A stretch of 64,000 nt of DNA from Kaistella treverensis (GTDB lineage: Bacteria; Bacteroidota; Bacteroidia; Flavobacteriales; Weeksellaceae). Location: the NCBI RefSeq assembly GCF_900114045.1, contig NZ_FORQ01000001.1, positions 620,001 to 684,000 of the forward strand. Direction: 5' to 3'. The notes beneath the pieces were generated by a model, which saw only the letters and a list, made by a program, of their open reading frames with translations, ran no database searches and had not been told where the DNA came from. The position numbers were made by a program, and so were the translations under genes. Every line of letters starts with the position of its first letter. The stretch's first letter is position 1. Positions 7,567 through 16,854 of the stretch are shown piece by piece.

Positions 7567-8565
7567 TTAATTGTGAAAATGTTCAGGAAAAGCTTCTTCC
7601 GGTTTTTGGCGGAGAATGTTGAGTAGAATCCAGGATTTTAAAAAGCCGTAACCGTAGGAAAACATTTGGATGTAGGTGGAAATTATCGCCATCGTGGCAA
7701 TGCTGATATTTCTTGTAACAAACAGCGCGTGGAAAAATACCATAAACGTGTAAAGCCCGTAAAAGCCGAGGATTAAACCGTTCCGGAAGAAAAAATACTG
7801 GATGAAACCCAGAATGTAGCCAAGCAGAAAAAGTGACGGAAATGCAAACGAAATTTTCACGAAGTTCGGGTGACGCTGATTGAGGATCGGCCGCGCGCAA
7901 CCAAATTGATACACCTGTTTCGAGAACTTTCCAAAGTCCACGCGGCGTTTGTGGTAAACGCCAATATCACCAAAAAACGCTGTTGTAAAGCCGCTTTCCC
8001 AAAGTTTCATTGAAAGATCGGGATCTTCGCCGATGCGCATTTCGGAAAAACCACCAACTTTTTCAAAAGCAGTTTTTCGCACGCCCATATTAAAACTTCG
8101 TGGCTGGAACTTGGTTACGGCTTTTTTGTTACCGCGGATTCCGCCCGTAGTGAAAACCGAAGTCATGGAATATGAAATGGCTTTCTGCATGAGATTAAAA
8201 CCTTTGTGCGCTTTATCTGCGCCGCCAAAAGCATCGCAAGGAATTTCAGCGAGGTTTTTTTTAATGTTTTGAATGTAATCTGTCTCCACGATCACATCGG
8301 AATCCACGAAAACGAGCCAGTCATTTTTCGCCCTTTTAGCACCGAAATTTCGCGAAAGTCCGGGACCGGAATTTTCTTTGCGGAAAAATTCGATCTGCAG
8401 ACTATCTTTAAACAATTCGGTTGTGTGGCGCAAATCAAGCAACGAACCGTCATCGACAATAATTACCTCGAAATCTTTATCGGTTTGATGCGACAAAGAA
8501 TTCAGCAATTCGAAAAGTTCGTCTTTCCGGTTATAAATGGCGATGATGAGGGAAATGGAATTCAA
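7567..8565 (-). CDS. Glycosyltransferase family 2
   Basis: A membrane-anchored GT-A glycosyltransferase of 332 residues. The nucleotide-binding start ISLIIAIYNR and VDDGS are at residues 4-13 and 37-41. The metal-binding DSD is at 88-90 (WLVFVDSDV). The acceptor and catalytic region GGFSEMRIGEDPDLSMKLW at 171-189 contains the ED pair. Two to three hydrophobic segments follow residue 236, so the enzyme probably acts at the inner membrane on a lipid-linked or polysaccharide acceptor. Donor and acceptor cannot be read from the sequence. Confidence 0.85.
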   Translation of the reverse strand: MNSISLIIAIYNRKDELFELLNSLSHQTDKDFEVIIVDDGSLLDLRHTTELFKDSLQIEFFRKENSGPGLSRNFGAKRAKNDWLVFVDSDVIVETDYIQNIKKNLAEIPCDAFGGADKAHKGFNLMQKAISYSMTSVFTTGGIRGNKKAVTKFQPRSFNMGVRKTAFEKVGGFSEMRIGEDPDLSMKLWESGFTTAFFGDIGVYHKRRVDFGKFSKQVYQFGCARPILNQRHPNFVKISFAFPSLFLLGYILGFIQYFFFRNGLILGFYGLYTFMVFFHALFVTRNISIATMAIISTYIQMFSYGYGFLKSWILLNILRQKPEEAFPEHFHN

Positions 8566-8644
8566 TCTGAGAATGTGCTAATATGGAATTATTTAATTTG
8601 AGAATTTGAAAATCTGAGCGTGTAATTTCATTTTCAAATTATTT

Positions 8645-9811
8645 CTAATTTTCGTCTTGTAATTTATGTATTTTCTTAGTGCCTTCGTACATTTCGTACT
8701 GCATAAAGCGGCATTCTAATTTTCCGTTGTAAAGCTTGATTTTTCGCGAAGGTCGCAATCCTACTCTTTTCAAAGAATCCAAGTCGGAGGAAATTAACCA
8801 CGCCAAAGTATTTGGATAATTTTTCTTGAAAGTATCACCGATTTTGCTGTAAAATTCATCATCATTGATGACGATTCTTTCATCATACGGTGGATTGAAA
8901 ACCATCATCAGCGGAAATAATTCTTTTTTGGATTCGAAGAAATCCTGGTGACGAACTTCAATTACATCTTCAAGCTCGGCAGATTCAATGTTAGTGAGCG
9001 CAGAATGCAGCATATCCGGATCGATATCGTAGCCCACGATTTTCCCGGTAAACTCTTTTACGCGGTTGATGCGCACTTCTTTAATTGTCGTAAATAATTC
9101 AGCGTCGTAATTCAGCCAATTCTGGAAACCGAATCTTTTACGGAAAATCTGTGCCGGCAAATCCAGCGCGATCATCGCGGCTTCGATCAACAAAGTTCCG
9201 GAGCCACACATTGGATCCAGAAAATTGCCTTTTCCGTCCCAGCCCGCAAGTTGCAACATTCCGGAAGCTAAGACTTCGTTTAACGGCGCTTCGCCTTGCT
9301 CTTTTCGGTAACCTCTTTTAAATAAAGGCTCGCCGGAAGAATCAAGCGAAATAGTAACCAATTCGCGGTCGATATGCAGGTGCAATTTAATGTCGGGCTG
9401 CTGTGTATCGACATTCGGTCTTTTGTTGTATTTAAATTTGAAGAAATCTACGATCGCATCTTTCATTTTTTGAGACATAAACTGCGAATGCGAAAATCTT
9501 TCCGAATAAATGGTGGTATCAATAGCGAAACTTTGGTCCACGGTCATATATTCGTCCCACGGAAAATCAAAAAGTTTGTCGTAAAAACGGTTTTCGTCCC
9601 AGGCTTTGAAAGTAAGAACCGGAACTAAAATTTTTAAAGCGGTTCGCGCCGAATAATTTATTTTGTAAAGAAAACCCAAATCGCCTTCGCAGTTTACGGC
9701 GCGGTTTTTTACCACGACATCTTTTCCACCTAGTTTTTTAATTTCTTCTGCCAAAATTTCTTCGAGTCCGAAAAATGTTTTAATCTGTATTTTTAAGTTT
9801 TCTGTATTCAT
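8645..9811 (-). CDS. THUMP-domain class I SAM-dependent RNA methyltransferase
   Basis: 388 residues. It opens with a THUMP RNA-binding domain (about 1-165, starting IQIKTFFGLEEILAEEIKKL). A Rossmann methyltransferase domain follows, with FLDPMCGSGTLLIEAAMIA near residue 197 (SAM motif I) and the catalytic FNPPYDERI near 309. This is the COG0116 architecture of 23S rRNA guanine-N2 methyltransferases such as the N-terminal part of RlmL. The second, RlmK-like domain of enterobacterial RlmL is absent, as is usual outside gammaproteobacteria. The exact target base is not determinable. Confidence 0.88.
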   Translation of the reverse strand: MNTENLKIQIKTFFGLEEILAEEIKKLGGKDVVVKNRAVNCEGDLGFLYKINYSARTALKILVPVLTFKAWDENRFYDKLFDFPWDEYMTVDQSFAIDTTIYSERFSHSQFMSQKMKDAIVDFFKFKYNKRPNVDTQQPDIKLHLHIDRELVTISLDSSGEPLFKRGYRKEQGEAPLNEVLASGMLQLAGWDGKGNFLDPMCGSGTLLIEAAMIALDLPAQIFRKRFGFQNWLNYDAELFTTIKEVRINRVKEFTGKIVGYDIDPDMLHSALTNIESAELEDVIEVRHQDFFESKKELFPLMMVFNPPYDERIVINDDEFYSKIGDTFKKNYPNTLAWLISSDLDSLKRVGLRPSRKIKLYNGKLECRFMQYEMYEGTKKIHKLQDEN

Positions 9812-9879
9812 AAATTTGGTTTTGCTACCCTTTCGGCTGTGTCATGATTTTGCAGCGGAATTATTTCGGCAAATTTAGT

Positions 9880-9887
9880 TATTTTTG
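9880..9887 (+). promoter_or_regulatory. -7 promoter box (TATTTTTG) four bases before a start codon
   Basis: It is an exact TAnnTTTG match. The ATG at 9892 begins four bases downstream, so the transcript would be leaderless or nearly so. No clear -33 TTTG is found at the usual spacing. Confidence 0.45.
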
Positions 9888-9891
9888 CACT

Positions 9892-10647
9892 ATGGCATGG
9901 TTTGAAACTTGGTTTGATACTCCTTATTATCACATATTATATAATGACAGAAATTACGAAGAAGCTGAAAACTTCATTAACCTATTAGTCAAAGAGTTAC
10001 AATTATCGCCACCCGCGAAAATCATCGATTTAGCTTGTGGAAAAGGCCGCCATTCAATATTTTTAAATAAAATGGGCTTTGAAGTTTTGGGTGTTGATTT
10101 ATCCAAACAGAGCATTTTTCATAACAAGGAATTCGAAAATCCAACTTTGAAGTTTGGTGTTCACGATATGCGAAATCCTATTATTCCGTTGGTTTCAGCT
10201 GAAAAAGTAGATGCCGTTTTCAATCTTTTTACAAGTTTTGGATATTTTGAAGATCCCGAAGACGACAAAAAAGTTTTCAGATCTATCAGCGAGTCTTTAA
10301 ATGATGACGGATTTTTTGTCCTTGATTTCTTGAACGCGAAATGGGTGGAAAATACTTTGGTTCCTACAGAAAAATTTACAAAAGGCGGAATTGATTTTCA
10401 CATCAAAAAGAAAATTGAAGACGAACATGTGATCAAGGATATTGTTTTCAGCCAAAACGGCAAAGAATTTCATTTTTTTGAAAAGGTGAAACTTCATACT
10501 TTGGAAAAAATAGGTGAATATGCGGCAGAATTTGGTTTTGAACGCCAGGCTGTTTTTGGTGATTATCATCTAAATGATTTTGAAGAAAATACGTCGCCGC
10601 GCTGCATCAATATTTTTAAAAAGAAAAAAGGTTTTAACCAAGATTGA
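9892..10647 (+). CDS. Class I SAM-dependent methyltransferase
   Basis: 251 residues with motif I IIDLACGKGRHSIFLNKMG and motif II EVLGVDLS, followed by DAVFNLFTSFGYF. It ends in a beta-rich insertion typical of small-molecule methyltransferases. The start WFETWFDTPYYHILYNDRN is a recurrent N-terminus in this family in Bacteroidota. The ATG at 9892 is chosen over one 16 codons upstream, which would lie within the promoter box. It overlaps the ZIP transporter gene (TGATG), so the two are translationally coupled. The substrate is unknown. Confidence 0.8.
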   Translation: MAWFETWFDTPYYHILYNDRNYEEAENFINLLVKELQLSPPAKIIDLACGKGRHSIFLNKMGFEVLGVDLSKQSIFHNKEFENPTLKFGVHDMRNPIIPLVSAEKVDAVFNLFTSFGYFEDPEDDKKVFRSISESLNDDGFFVLDFLNAKWVENTLVPTEKFTKGGIDFHIKKKIEDEHVIKDIVFSQNGKEFHFFEKVKLHTLEKIGEYAAEFGFERQAVFGDYHLNDFEENTSPRCINIFKKKKGFNQD

Positions 10648-11339
10648 TGATTGTAGCTTTATTAATTTTAAGCGTTTTAGTGGGTGTTTTTCTGGGAAAA
10701 TTTTTCGGAAACCGGGAAAAGTTTGCTAAAAATTTACTGATTGTCAGCGCCGGATTTTTAATAACAATCTGCCTGAACGAGGTTTTCCCGCAGGTTTATG
10801 CGCAAGAACACAGCAATATTGGTTTGTGGGTTATTGGCGGCGTTTTGCTGCAAATGCTTCTGGAAAATTTAACAAAAGGTTTTGAGCACGGACATTTCCA
10901 CCATCATACCGAAGGTAAAAATATTTTGCCTCTGGCTCTGATGATCGGCATGTTTATCCACGCGTTTTTGGAAGGAATTCCCTTAGCGAATGAACGGGAA
11001 ATTTTAAGTCCATATCTCACCGGAATCTTGGTTCACAACTTACCGATTTCATTTATTTTGGGCGCTTTTTTGGCAAAAAATCACAAATTTTCAGCATCGG
11101 CGCTTTTGATAATTTCGCTGTTTGCGCTGGCTTCGCCGTTAGGTTTAATTCTTGGCAGATACTTCAACCCAAACTGGGAAATTTATTTTTTGGCTGTTGT
11201 AGGCGGTATTTTTCTGCATATTTCTTCGGTGATAATTTTCGAAAGCAGCAAAAACCACAACGTCGACTGGCGAAAAATTGGTCTTGTTATGCTCGGGGTT
11301 TTGCTGGCAATGACCGGTCATCTTTTCCATCATCATTAA
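10647..11339 (+). CDS. ZIP-family divalent metal transporter
   Basis: 230 residues and about eight membrane segments. The cytoplasmic His-rich loop FEHGHFHHHTEGK (about residues 75-87) and the metal-site motif GMFIHAFLEGIPLAN (TM4, HxxxE) followed by HNLPISFILGAFL (TM5) identify the ZIP family, which imports Zn, Fe or Mn. The C-terminus ends HLFHHH. Start at the ATG overlapping the upstream stop codon. Confidence 0.88.
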   Translation: MIVALLILSVLVGVFLGKFFGNREKFAKNLLIVSAGFLITICLNEVFPQVYAQEHSNIGLWVIGGVLLQMLLENLTKGFEHGHFHHHTEGKNILPLALMIGMFIHAFLEGIPLANEREILSPYLTGILVHNLPISFILGAFLAKNHKFSASALLIISLFALASPLGLILGRYFNPNWEIYFLAVVGGIFLHISSVIIFESSKNHNVDWRKIGLVMLGVLLAMTGHLFHHH

Positions 11340-11340
11340 A

Positions 11341-11368
11341 AAAAAAGACCCTAAAAGGGCCTTTTTTC
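11341..11368. terminator. Bidirectional intrinsic terminator
   Basis: AAAAAAGACCCT and AGGGCCTTTTTT form a stem with A and T tracts on both sides. It separates the ZIP gene from the convergent FadL-like gene. Confidence 0.8.
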
Positions 11369-11385
11369 TTGAATTTCTATTTTGA

Positions 11386-12771
11386 TTAAAACTTCCAACC
11401 TAAAGTTATAAAGAAATTATCTTTGGTGTTTTTTACATCAGAAACGATTGCTGCATCCGATTCTACAATATAATTATCTGAAAAATACGTATTGGCTAAA
11501 AAGGGACTTCTGTAATCTGAACTTACATTTTGGTACGCTGCATCGATATAAAACGATTTAAAATCATAACCTAAACCTGCACCGATTGTGGATCTTTTAC
11601 CGACAAATAAATTATCGTAAGAAGAATTTGCAGACGTTCCACCATCATTATAAGCTAAAATACTTCTGGAATCGTAAGGGCTGGTTGCATAACCGTAACC
11701 TGCACGAAGACGTAAACCTGCGTAGCGATATTCCGCACCGGCTTTAATTTCGGAAAGATTTGCGGAATTATCGTTGATGAAACTGTTTAATTCTGTTTCG
11801 GCATCACCATAAACTTTGTATTTAGCTTTTGTCAAACCTAAGGAATAATCGACGTTTAGCGCCAAATTTTTATTCGGAACAAACGACGCACTTAAAGTTG
11901 CTTTTAATGGTGTGGTAAGATTTCTGTCTTCACCATAAGTTCCGTCGGTTGGATTTTCGTATTCGTTATAAACGCGCGCCATATTCCACCAGGTTGGTGT
12001 TTCTAAAGCGGCACCTAATCTAAACATCGGATTTATCTTCCCGATTACACCAACTGTTGCTGAAAAGCCGCTTGAAGTTTCAGAAAAGGGTGTAAACTGA
12101 TTATTGTAAACTTCCGTTGTTGTAGCTTGATTTGAAGAAAAAGCCGCAGAGTCATACTGATCTAAAGTTGCGGTGTGGAAATTCACTCCGGCTCCTACAT
12201 AAAATCTGTTATCATAATTTCCACCAACCGCGAAACTCATTTTTGATAAATTTCCGTAGCGGTTGTAAGCGTGACCGTTGAACGCGATATTGTCGATAAG
12301 CTGGTCGTTATTATCGTAGATATCGAAATTAATAGCAGAATTGCCCGGAGTTTCTGAATAATCTTCTAAAGATTGGTTGGAATAATTTACTCCGATGTTA
12401 ATAAATTTCCATGGTGTAGCACCTTCAATTCGGAAAGCTGCGATACCGCCGATATTTCCGATGTCGGTTTTATTTATTTTGTAATCAAGGGAATTTCCAC
12501 CAAAAGTGGTGTTATTTTTATTATTTTCAATTGCCAAAGTCCCGGAAAATTCACTTGCGATACTTACAGCGATACCTGCTGGGTTTGAGTTTAATACCGA
12601 AACATCACCACCCAGCGCGCCCATGGAACCTGCCATGGAATTATATTTTGCGCTACCGTTTAAAGCGGAATTGGAATAAACATCTACGGTATTTCTTAAA
12701 GTCGAAATATCCTGCGCATTCATAAAATATGCTGCAGAAATTCCGAGTACTATTAAAGATTTTTTTATCAT
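11386..12771 (-). CDS. OmpP1/FadL-family outer membrane transport protein
   Basis: 461 residues with a signal peptide (residues 1-19, ending MNAQ). The N-terminal hatch region has SNSALNGSAKYNSMAGSMGALGGDVSVLNSNPAG, the NPAG element being characteristic of FadL/TodX proteins. The rest is alternating beta strands ending in an aromatic C-terminal strand (FFITLGWKF), as in outer membrane barrels. FadL proteins admit long-chain fatty acids or other hydrophobic compounds. The substrate here is unproven, though the genome segment also carries a beta-oxidation operon. Confidence 0.85.
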   Translation of the reverse strand: MIKKSLIVLGISAAYFMNAQDISTLRNTVDVYSNSALNGSAKYNSMAGSMGALGGDVSVLNSNPAGIAVSIASEFSGTLAIENNKNNTTFGGNSLDYKINKTDIGNIGGIAAFRIEGATPWKFINIGVNYSNQSLEDYSETPGNSAINFDIYDNNDQLIDNIAFNGHAYNRYGNLSKMSFAVGGNYDNRFYVGAGVNFHTATLDQYDSAAFSSNQATTTEVYNNQFTPFSETSSGFSATVGVIGKINPMFRLGAALETPTWWNMARVYNEYENPTDGTYGEDRNLTTPLKATLSASFVPNKNLALNVDYSLGLTKAKYKVYGDAETELNSFINDNSANLSEIKAGAEYRYAGLRLRAGYGYATSPYDSRSILAYNDGGTSANSSYDNLFVGKRSTIGAGLGYDFKSFYIDAAYQNVSSDYRSPFLANTYFSDNYIVESDAAIVSDVKNTKDNFFITLGWKF

Positions 12772-12793
12772 TTTTTTCTACTTGCTAAAGTTA

Positions 12794-13735
12794 TTATCTT
12801 CTAAATCCACCACTACGTGATGATGAACTGCTGGAAGATCTGGTGCTGGATCCGGACTCGAAACTACCGGAACGGCCAGATGATCTGTAAGAGTTGTCGT
12901 TTGAATTGTTTCGGTAAGAAGGTTCATAAGATTGTGGAACAGCTTGTCTTCGTGGTGAGCTCTGATTATCGTTTGTACGAGGCGCAGTTCTGTATCTCGG
13001 TTGCTGCGTATTTCTTTGCTGTGTGCTGTTTTGGTAGATCTGATTATTATTTCTAAAACCGTTGGTTTGGTTAGAACTTCTTCTTACTTCATTATTGCCG
13101 TCGCGGAAACTGTTCGTTGCACCACTTCTTTTGTACTCTAATCTTGGTGCGTTATAACTGTTGTAGCCGTAGCCATATCCGTATGGTGAATAATATGGGT
13201 TATAACCGCCATAATATCCGTAACCGTAAGGATTATAATAACCATAGTAAGGATTGTAGTAACCATAATAAGGGCTGTTGTATCCGTAGTAGTTGCTGAA
13301 CGGACTATAACCAAATCCCCACGGGCTGTAATATCCGCCGTATCCCCAACCATATCCTAAACCAAAACCAAAACCTGGATACATTCCGTATGGATAACCC
13401 CAACTGTCATTGGAATAGTAGGTATCTGTACCGGTGAAATTACCCCAATCAGAGCCGTCGGACTCTTGCCAGCGCTGGTTTCTGTTTTCAACATTCAGAT
13501 ATTTGTTTTGATCGTCATTTGCCTGATAATCATAATATTCACCAATTCGGTTTCCCTCGGTGTTCATCATTCCTTCCGGCAAGGTATCTGTAGACGGGTC
13601 ATAATAAACACCGTCGGTCTCCGTATAACCGCCCAAAGTGGTGGTACAGGAGACAAGAAATAAACTTCCGGCAATCGCCATTAAAGCGGTTTTAGGAAGT
13701 AAAAATCTCAAATTTTTATAGGTAATGTTTTTCAT
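12794..13735 (-). CDS. Tyr/Gly-rich repetitive lipoprotein of unknown function
   Basis: 313 residues from the ATG at 13735; an earlier in-frame codon would break the signal peptide. The lipoprotein signal ends AIAGSLFLVSC. Residues about 100-190 are low complexity, with repeats of YYGYY, NPYYGYYNP and YGYGYN. Beyond these are a polar, Gln/Arg/Asn-rich segment and a Ser-rich tail (SSSSSSRSGGFRR). Such composition suggests a disordered or sticky surface protein, but no family is recognised. The intergenic region shared with proS is about 150 bp. Confidence 0.75.
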   Translation of the reverse strand: MKNITYKNLRFLLPKTALMAIAGSLFLVSCTTTLGGYTETDGVYYDPSTDTLPEGMMNTEGNRIGEYYDYQANDDQNKYLNVENRNQRWQESDGSDWGNFTGTDTYYSNDSWGYPYGMYPGFGFGLGYGWGYGGYYSPWGFGYSPFSNYYGYNSPYYGYYNPYYGYYNPYGYGYYGGYNPYYSPYGYGYGYNSYNAPRLEYKRSGATNSFRDGNNEVRRSSNQTNGFRNNNQIYQNSTQQRNTQQPRYRTAPRTNDNQSSPRRQAVPQSYEPSYRNNSNDNSYRSSGRSGSFESGSSTRSSSSSSSRSGGFRR

Positions 13736-13762
13736 GATAATGTGAAAAAGTTTTAATTGATT

Positions 13763-13770
13763 TATATTTG
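13763..13770 (+). promoter_or_regulatory. -7 promoter box (TATATTTG), candidate for proS
   Basis: It is an exact TAnnTTTG match and predicts a 5' leader of about 105 bases before proS. No convincing -33 TTTG was found. Confidence 0.45.
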
Positions 13771-13881
13771 CATTCCGCACCAAAAGTGTACCAAGTTATT
13801 GGTCACAAAAGTGCGTAAAAATACGCGTTTAAAATTAGATATAAAAAGCGCTTACAAGTTAAATTCAAAGGTAAAAATATA

Positions 13882-15357
13882 ATGGCAAAACTTACGTCCC
13901 GAGCTGAGGACTATAGCAAATGGTATAATGAATTGGTAGTTAAAGCTGATTTGGCAGAAAATTCCGGCGTGCGCGGCTGTATGGTTATTAAACCTTACGG
14001 ATACGCAATCTGGGAAAAAATGCGGGATGAAATGGACAAAAAGTTCAAAGAAACCGGACACGAAAATGCTTATTTCCCGATTTTTATACCGAAAAGTTAT
14101 TTCGAAGCCGAGGAACAGAATGCAGAAGGTTTTGCTAAAGAATGTGCAGTAGTAACTCATTACCGGCTAAAAACCGATCCAGACAATCCAAAAAAACTCA
14201 TCGTTGATCCTGAAGCGAAGCTTGAAGAAGAACTTATCGTGCGCCCAACTTCGGAAGCGATAATCTGGAGCACTTATAAAAACTGGATTCAGTCTTACCG
14301 TGATTTACCAATCCTGATCAACCAGTGGGCGAACGTCGTTCGTTGGGAAATGAGAACGCGTTTTTTCCTAAGAACTACGGAGTTTTTGTGGCAGGAAGGT
14401 CATACAGCGCACGCAACAAAGGATGAAGCGATTGAAGAAAGCGAAAAAATGCTTGATGTTTACGCCGATTTTTCAGAAAATTTTATGGCGATTCCGGTTA
14501 TTAAAGGTCTTAAAACCGAATCCGAAAGATTCGCCGGTGCGGTAGAAACATATTGTATCGAAGCTCTAATGCAGGACGGAAAAGCTTTGCAAGCGGGAAC
14601 TTCGCATTTTTTGGGCCAGAACTTTGCCAAAGCTTTTGATGTAAAATTCACCAATAAAGAAGGTAAAATTGAATATGCCTGGGCGACTTCCTGGGGAACT
14701 TCTACGCGCTTGATGGGCGCTTTGATTATGACACATTCCGATGATTTAGGTTTGGTGCTTCCACCATCACTTGCACCAATTCAGGTGGTAATCGTGCCGA
14801 TTTTCAAAGGTGAAGAACAGCTGGAACAAATTAACAAAGTTGCTTTTGAAGTTCAGGCAAAATTGAAAGCTAAAGGCATTTCGGTAAAATATGATAACAG
14901 AACCGAATATAAACCGGGCTGGAAATTTGCTGAATATGAGCTGAAAGGTGTGCCGGTTCGAATCGCGATGGGTGCCAGAGATCTGGAAAATAAAACAGTT
15001 GAAATTGCGCGACGCGATAATTTAACCAAAGAAACGCAGCCGATCGAAAATATAGAAAACTATATTGAAGAGTTGCTTGCAACCATGCAGAAAGATATTT
15101 ATCAAAAAGCTTTAGACTTCCGTAATTCTCATATAACAGAAGTTAACAGCTACGATGAATTTAAAAAAGTATTGGCTGAAAAAGGTGGCTTTATTTCCGC
15201 GCACTGGGATGGTACAGCTGAAGAAGAAGAGCAAATTAAAAATGAAACCAAAGCTACGATTCGCTGTATTCCTTTAGATAACAAACTTGAAGAAGGCGTT
15301 TCGCTAATTTCTAAAAAAACCTCAAAACAGCGGGTTATTTTTGCCAAAGCATACTAA
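13882..15357 (+). CDS. proS: Prolyl-tRNA synthetase (archaeal/eukaryal-like type)
   Basis: A class II aminoacyl-tRNA synthetase of 491 residues that charges tRNA-Pro. [16 protein letters not shown] near residue 120, [22 protein letters not shown] with motif 2, and the anticodon-binding region near 310-400 are clear. It lacks the large editing insertion of E. coli-type ProRS and ends in a Tyr (IFAKAY), which is the architecture of the shorter type. Confidence 0.95.
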   Translation: MAKLTSRAEDYSKWYNELVVKADLAENSGVRGCMVIKPYGYAIWEKMRDEMDKKFKETGHENAYFPIFIPKSYFEAEEQNAEGFAKECAVVTHYRLKTDPDNPKKLIVDPEAKLEEELIVRPTSEAIIWSTYKNWIQSYRDLPILINQWANVVRWEMRTRFFLRTTEFLWQEGHTAHATKDEAIEESEKMLDVYADFSENFMAIPVIKGLKTESERFAGAVETYCIEALMQDGKALQAGTSHFLGQNFAKAFDVKFTNKEGKIEYAWATSWGTSTRLMGALIMTHSDDLGLVLPPSLAPIQVVIVPIFKGEEQLEQINKVAFEVQAKLKAKGISVKYDNRTEYKPGWKFAEYELKGVPVRIAMGARDLENKTVEIARRDNLTKETQPIENIENYIEELLATMQKDIYQKALDFRNSHITEVNSYDEFKKVLAEKGGFISAHWDGTAEEEEQIKNETKATIRCIPLDNKLEEGVSLISKKTSKQRVIFAKAY

Positions 15358-15469
15358 ACTTTACGAGAATTCCATAATAGATGTTAATTTTTGTATAAAT
15401 CGCAATTCAAATACGGGATTGGATTAAGATTTGTATGCAAAATGCCATTAACATTTAAAATAAACTATT

Positions 15470-16756
15470 ATGGCACTCAACATTATTGATCTTATTAAAG
15501 GACAACTTGGCCCGTCGCTAATTTCGCAGGCTTCCACGCAGTATGGTGAAAGCGAATCAGGAATTTCAAAAGCAATAAGTGCTTTACTTCCGGCAGTTGT
15601 TGGCGGTATGGCAAATAACGCAAACCGACCTGAAGTGATTGACGGAATCCGAGGTGCATCGTCCAACGATTTGCTCGGAAATCTTCTAGGAAGCACAACA
15701 GGAAATTCTACCATCACCAATATTTTGTCCTCTATTTTTGGCGATAAAATTACAGGTGTGGTAAATTCCGTTTCAACCTATTCCGGTGTTAACAACACCA
15801 CTTCGAGCTCGCTTTTAAATATGGTTGTAGCCGCAGCAGTTGGGACAATCAGCAAGTACGCGGCAGACAATAATTTGGGTGAAAATGGTATTACCAACTT
15901 GCTTGAGGATCAAAAAGGAATTGTTTCTTCGCTTCTTCCCGCAGGTTTATCTTTAGCTTCGTTGGGAATTGGAGACGCTTATAATCCGACAGGTGCGGAG
16001 AAAGTTACCACCACAACTTACGACGAACCAAAAGTTGAGGTAAACAGAGCTGGCGAAACCCACGTCACCACTGAACCGACCAGAACCGACGATGGCGGCT
16101 CCATCTGGAAATGGTTACTGCCACTTTTATTGTTGCTTCTCGCGGGTTGGTTCCTTTGGAAACAATGCGATAAACCAACTGATGAAACCATGACCACCAC
16201 CACAGATTCAACCTACGTTGATAGCGACACCGCGATGACAAATACCACAATGACTGATTCGTCAATGGTTGGAACCACCGGAACAATGTCCGATATCGAT
16301 CTTAATGGTAAAAAGTTAAGAGGTTATGAAAACGGTATGGAAGCTTCAATGATCACTTTCCTGAAATCAGACAGCTATGAGAATGCTGCAGACGATGCCG
16401 CTTTAAAAGATAAATGGTATAGCTTCGATAATGTAAACTTCAAAATGGGTTCCGCAACTGAACTGGAACCAGGTTCGGAAGGTCAGATTCAAAACTTAGC
16501 AGAAATTTTAAAAGCTTATCCGGACGCAAAAATTAAAATTGGCGGCTATACCGACAATACCGGCGATGCTGCAGCAAATAAAAAATTATCTCAACAACGT
16601 GCAGATTTCATTAAATCTGAATTAACCAGATTGGGCGTTGCAGCACAAATTACCGGTGCAGAAGGTTACGGTAGTGAGTTTGCAACTGTTGCGGCGGACG
16701 CTTCTGATGCTGAAAGAGCTGTTGACAGAAAAATGGCCGTTCGTTTTACCAAATAA
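15470..16756 (+). CDS. DUF937 protein with C-terminal OmpA peptidoglycan-binding domain
   Basis: 428 residues. Residues 1-165 are a DUF937 domain (starts ALNIIDLIKGQLGPSLISQA; Ala/Gly/Asn-rich helices). A membrane segment IWKWLLPLLLLLLAGWFLW follows near residue 205, then a Thr/Ser/Asp-rich linker. Last comes an OmpA domain (about 320-428) with GYTDNTGDAAANKKLSQQRA, the standard peptidoglycan-binding motif. There is no N-terminal signal peptide, so DUF937 is predicted on the cytoplasmic side and OmpA in the periplasm. The function is unknown; envelope attachment is inferred. Confidence 0.85.
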   Translation: MALNIIDLIKGQLGPSLISQASTQYGESESGISKAISALLPAVVGGMANNANRPEVIDGIRGASSNDLLGNLLGSTTGNSTITNILSSIFGDKITGVVNSVSTYSGVNNTTSSSLLNMVVAAAVGTISKYAADNNLGENGITNLLEDQKGIVSSLLPAGLSLASLGIGDAYNPTGAEKVTTTTYDEPKVEVNRAGETHVTTEPTRTDDGGSIWKWLLPLLLLLLAGWFLWKQCDKPTDETMTTTTDSTYVDSDTAMTNTTMTDSSMVGTTGTMSDIDLNGKKLRGYENGMEASMITFLKSDSYENAADDAALKDKWYSFDNVNFKMGSATELEPGSEGQIQNLAEILKAYPDAKIKIGGYTDNTGDAAANKKLSQQRADFIKSELTRLGVAAQITGAEGYGSEFATVAADASDAERAVDRKMAVRFTK

Positions 16757-16773
16757 TTTTTAACGGTTATATT

Positions 16774-16804
16774 TAAAAAATCTCGATTTAATCGGGATTT
16801 TTTT
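16774..16804 (+). terminator. Intrinsic terminator
   Basis: AAAAAATCTCGA and TCGGGATTTTTT form a stem followed by a T run. The T run contains the TTTG (16802-16805) that may serve as the -33 element for the next gene. Confidence 0.8.
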
Positions 16805-16835
16805 GTGCTCTAAACCAAAATTTTATTTACATTTG
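16802..16835 (+). promoter_or_regulatory. Promoter of the Nramp transporter gene
   Basis: TTTG at 16802-16805 and an exact TAnnTTTG (TACATTTG) at 16828-16835 are 22 bases apart. The predicted transcription start, near 16842, falls inside the palindrome at 16834-16851. Confidence 0.65.
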
Positions 16836-16851
16836 TTAGACTAATCTAACA
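16834..16851. promoter_or_regulatory. Palindromic operator (7-4-7) overlapping the Nramp promoter
   Basis: TGTTAGA-CTAA-TCTAACA is a perfect inverted repeat. It covers the end of the -7 box and the predicted transcription start and stops three bases before the GTG start codon. Size, AT-richness and place fit a metal-dependent repressor of the DtxR/MntR family (inference from DtxR-type TTAGG...CCTAA sites); Fur is an alternative. Confidence 0.65.
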
Positions 16852-16854
16852 TTT

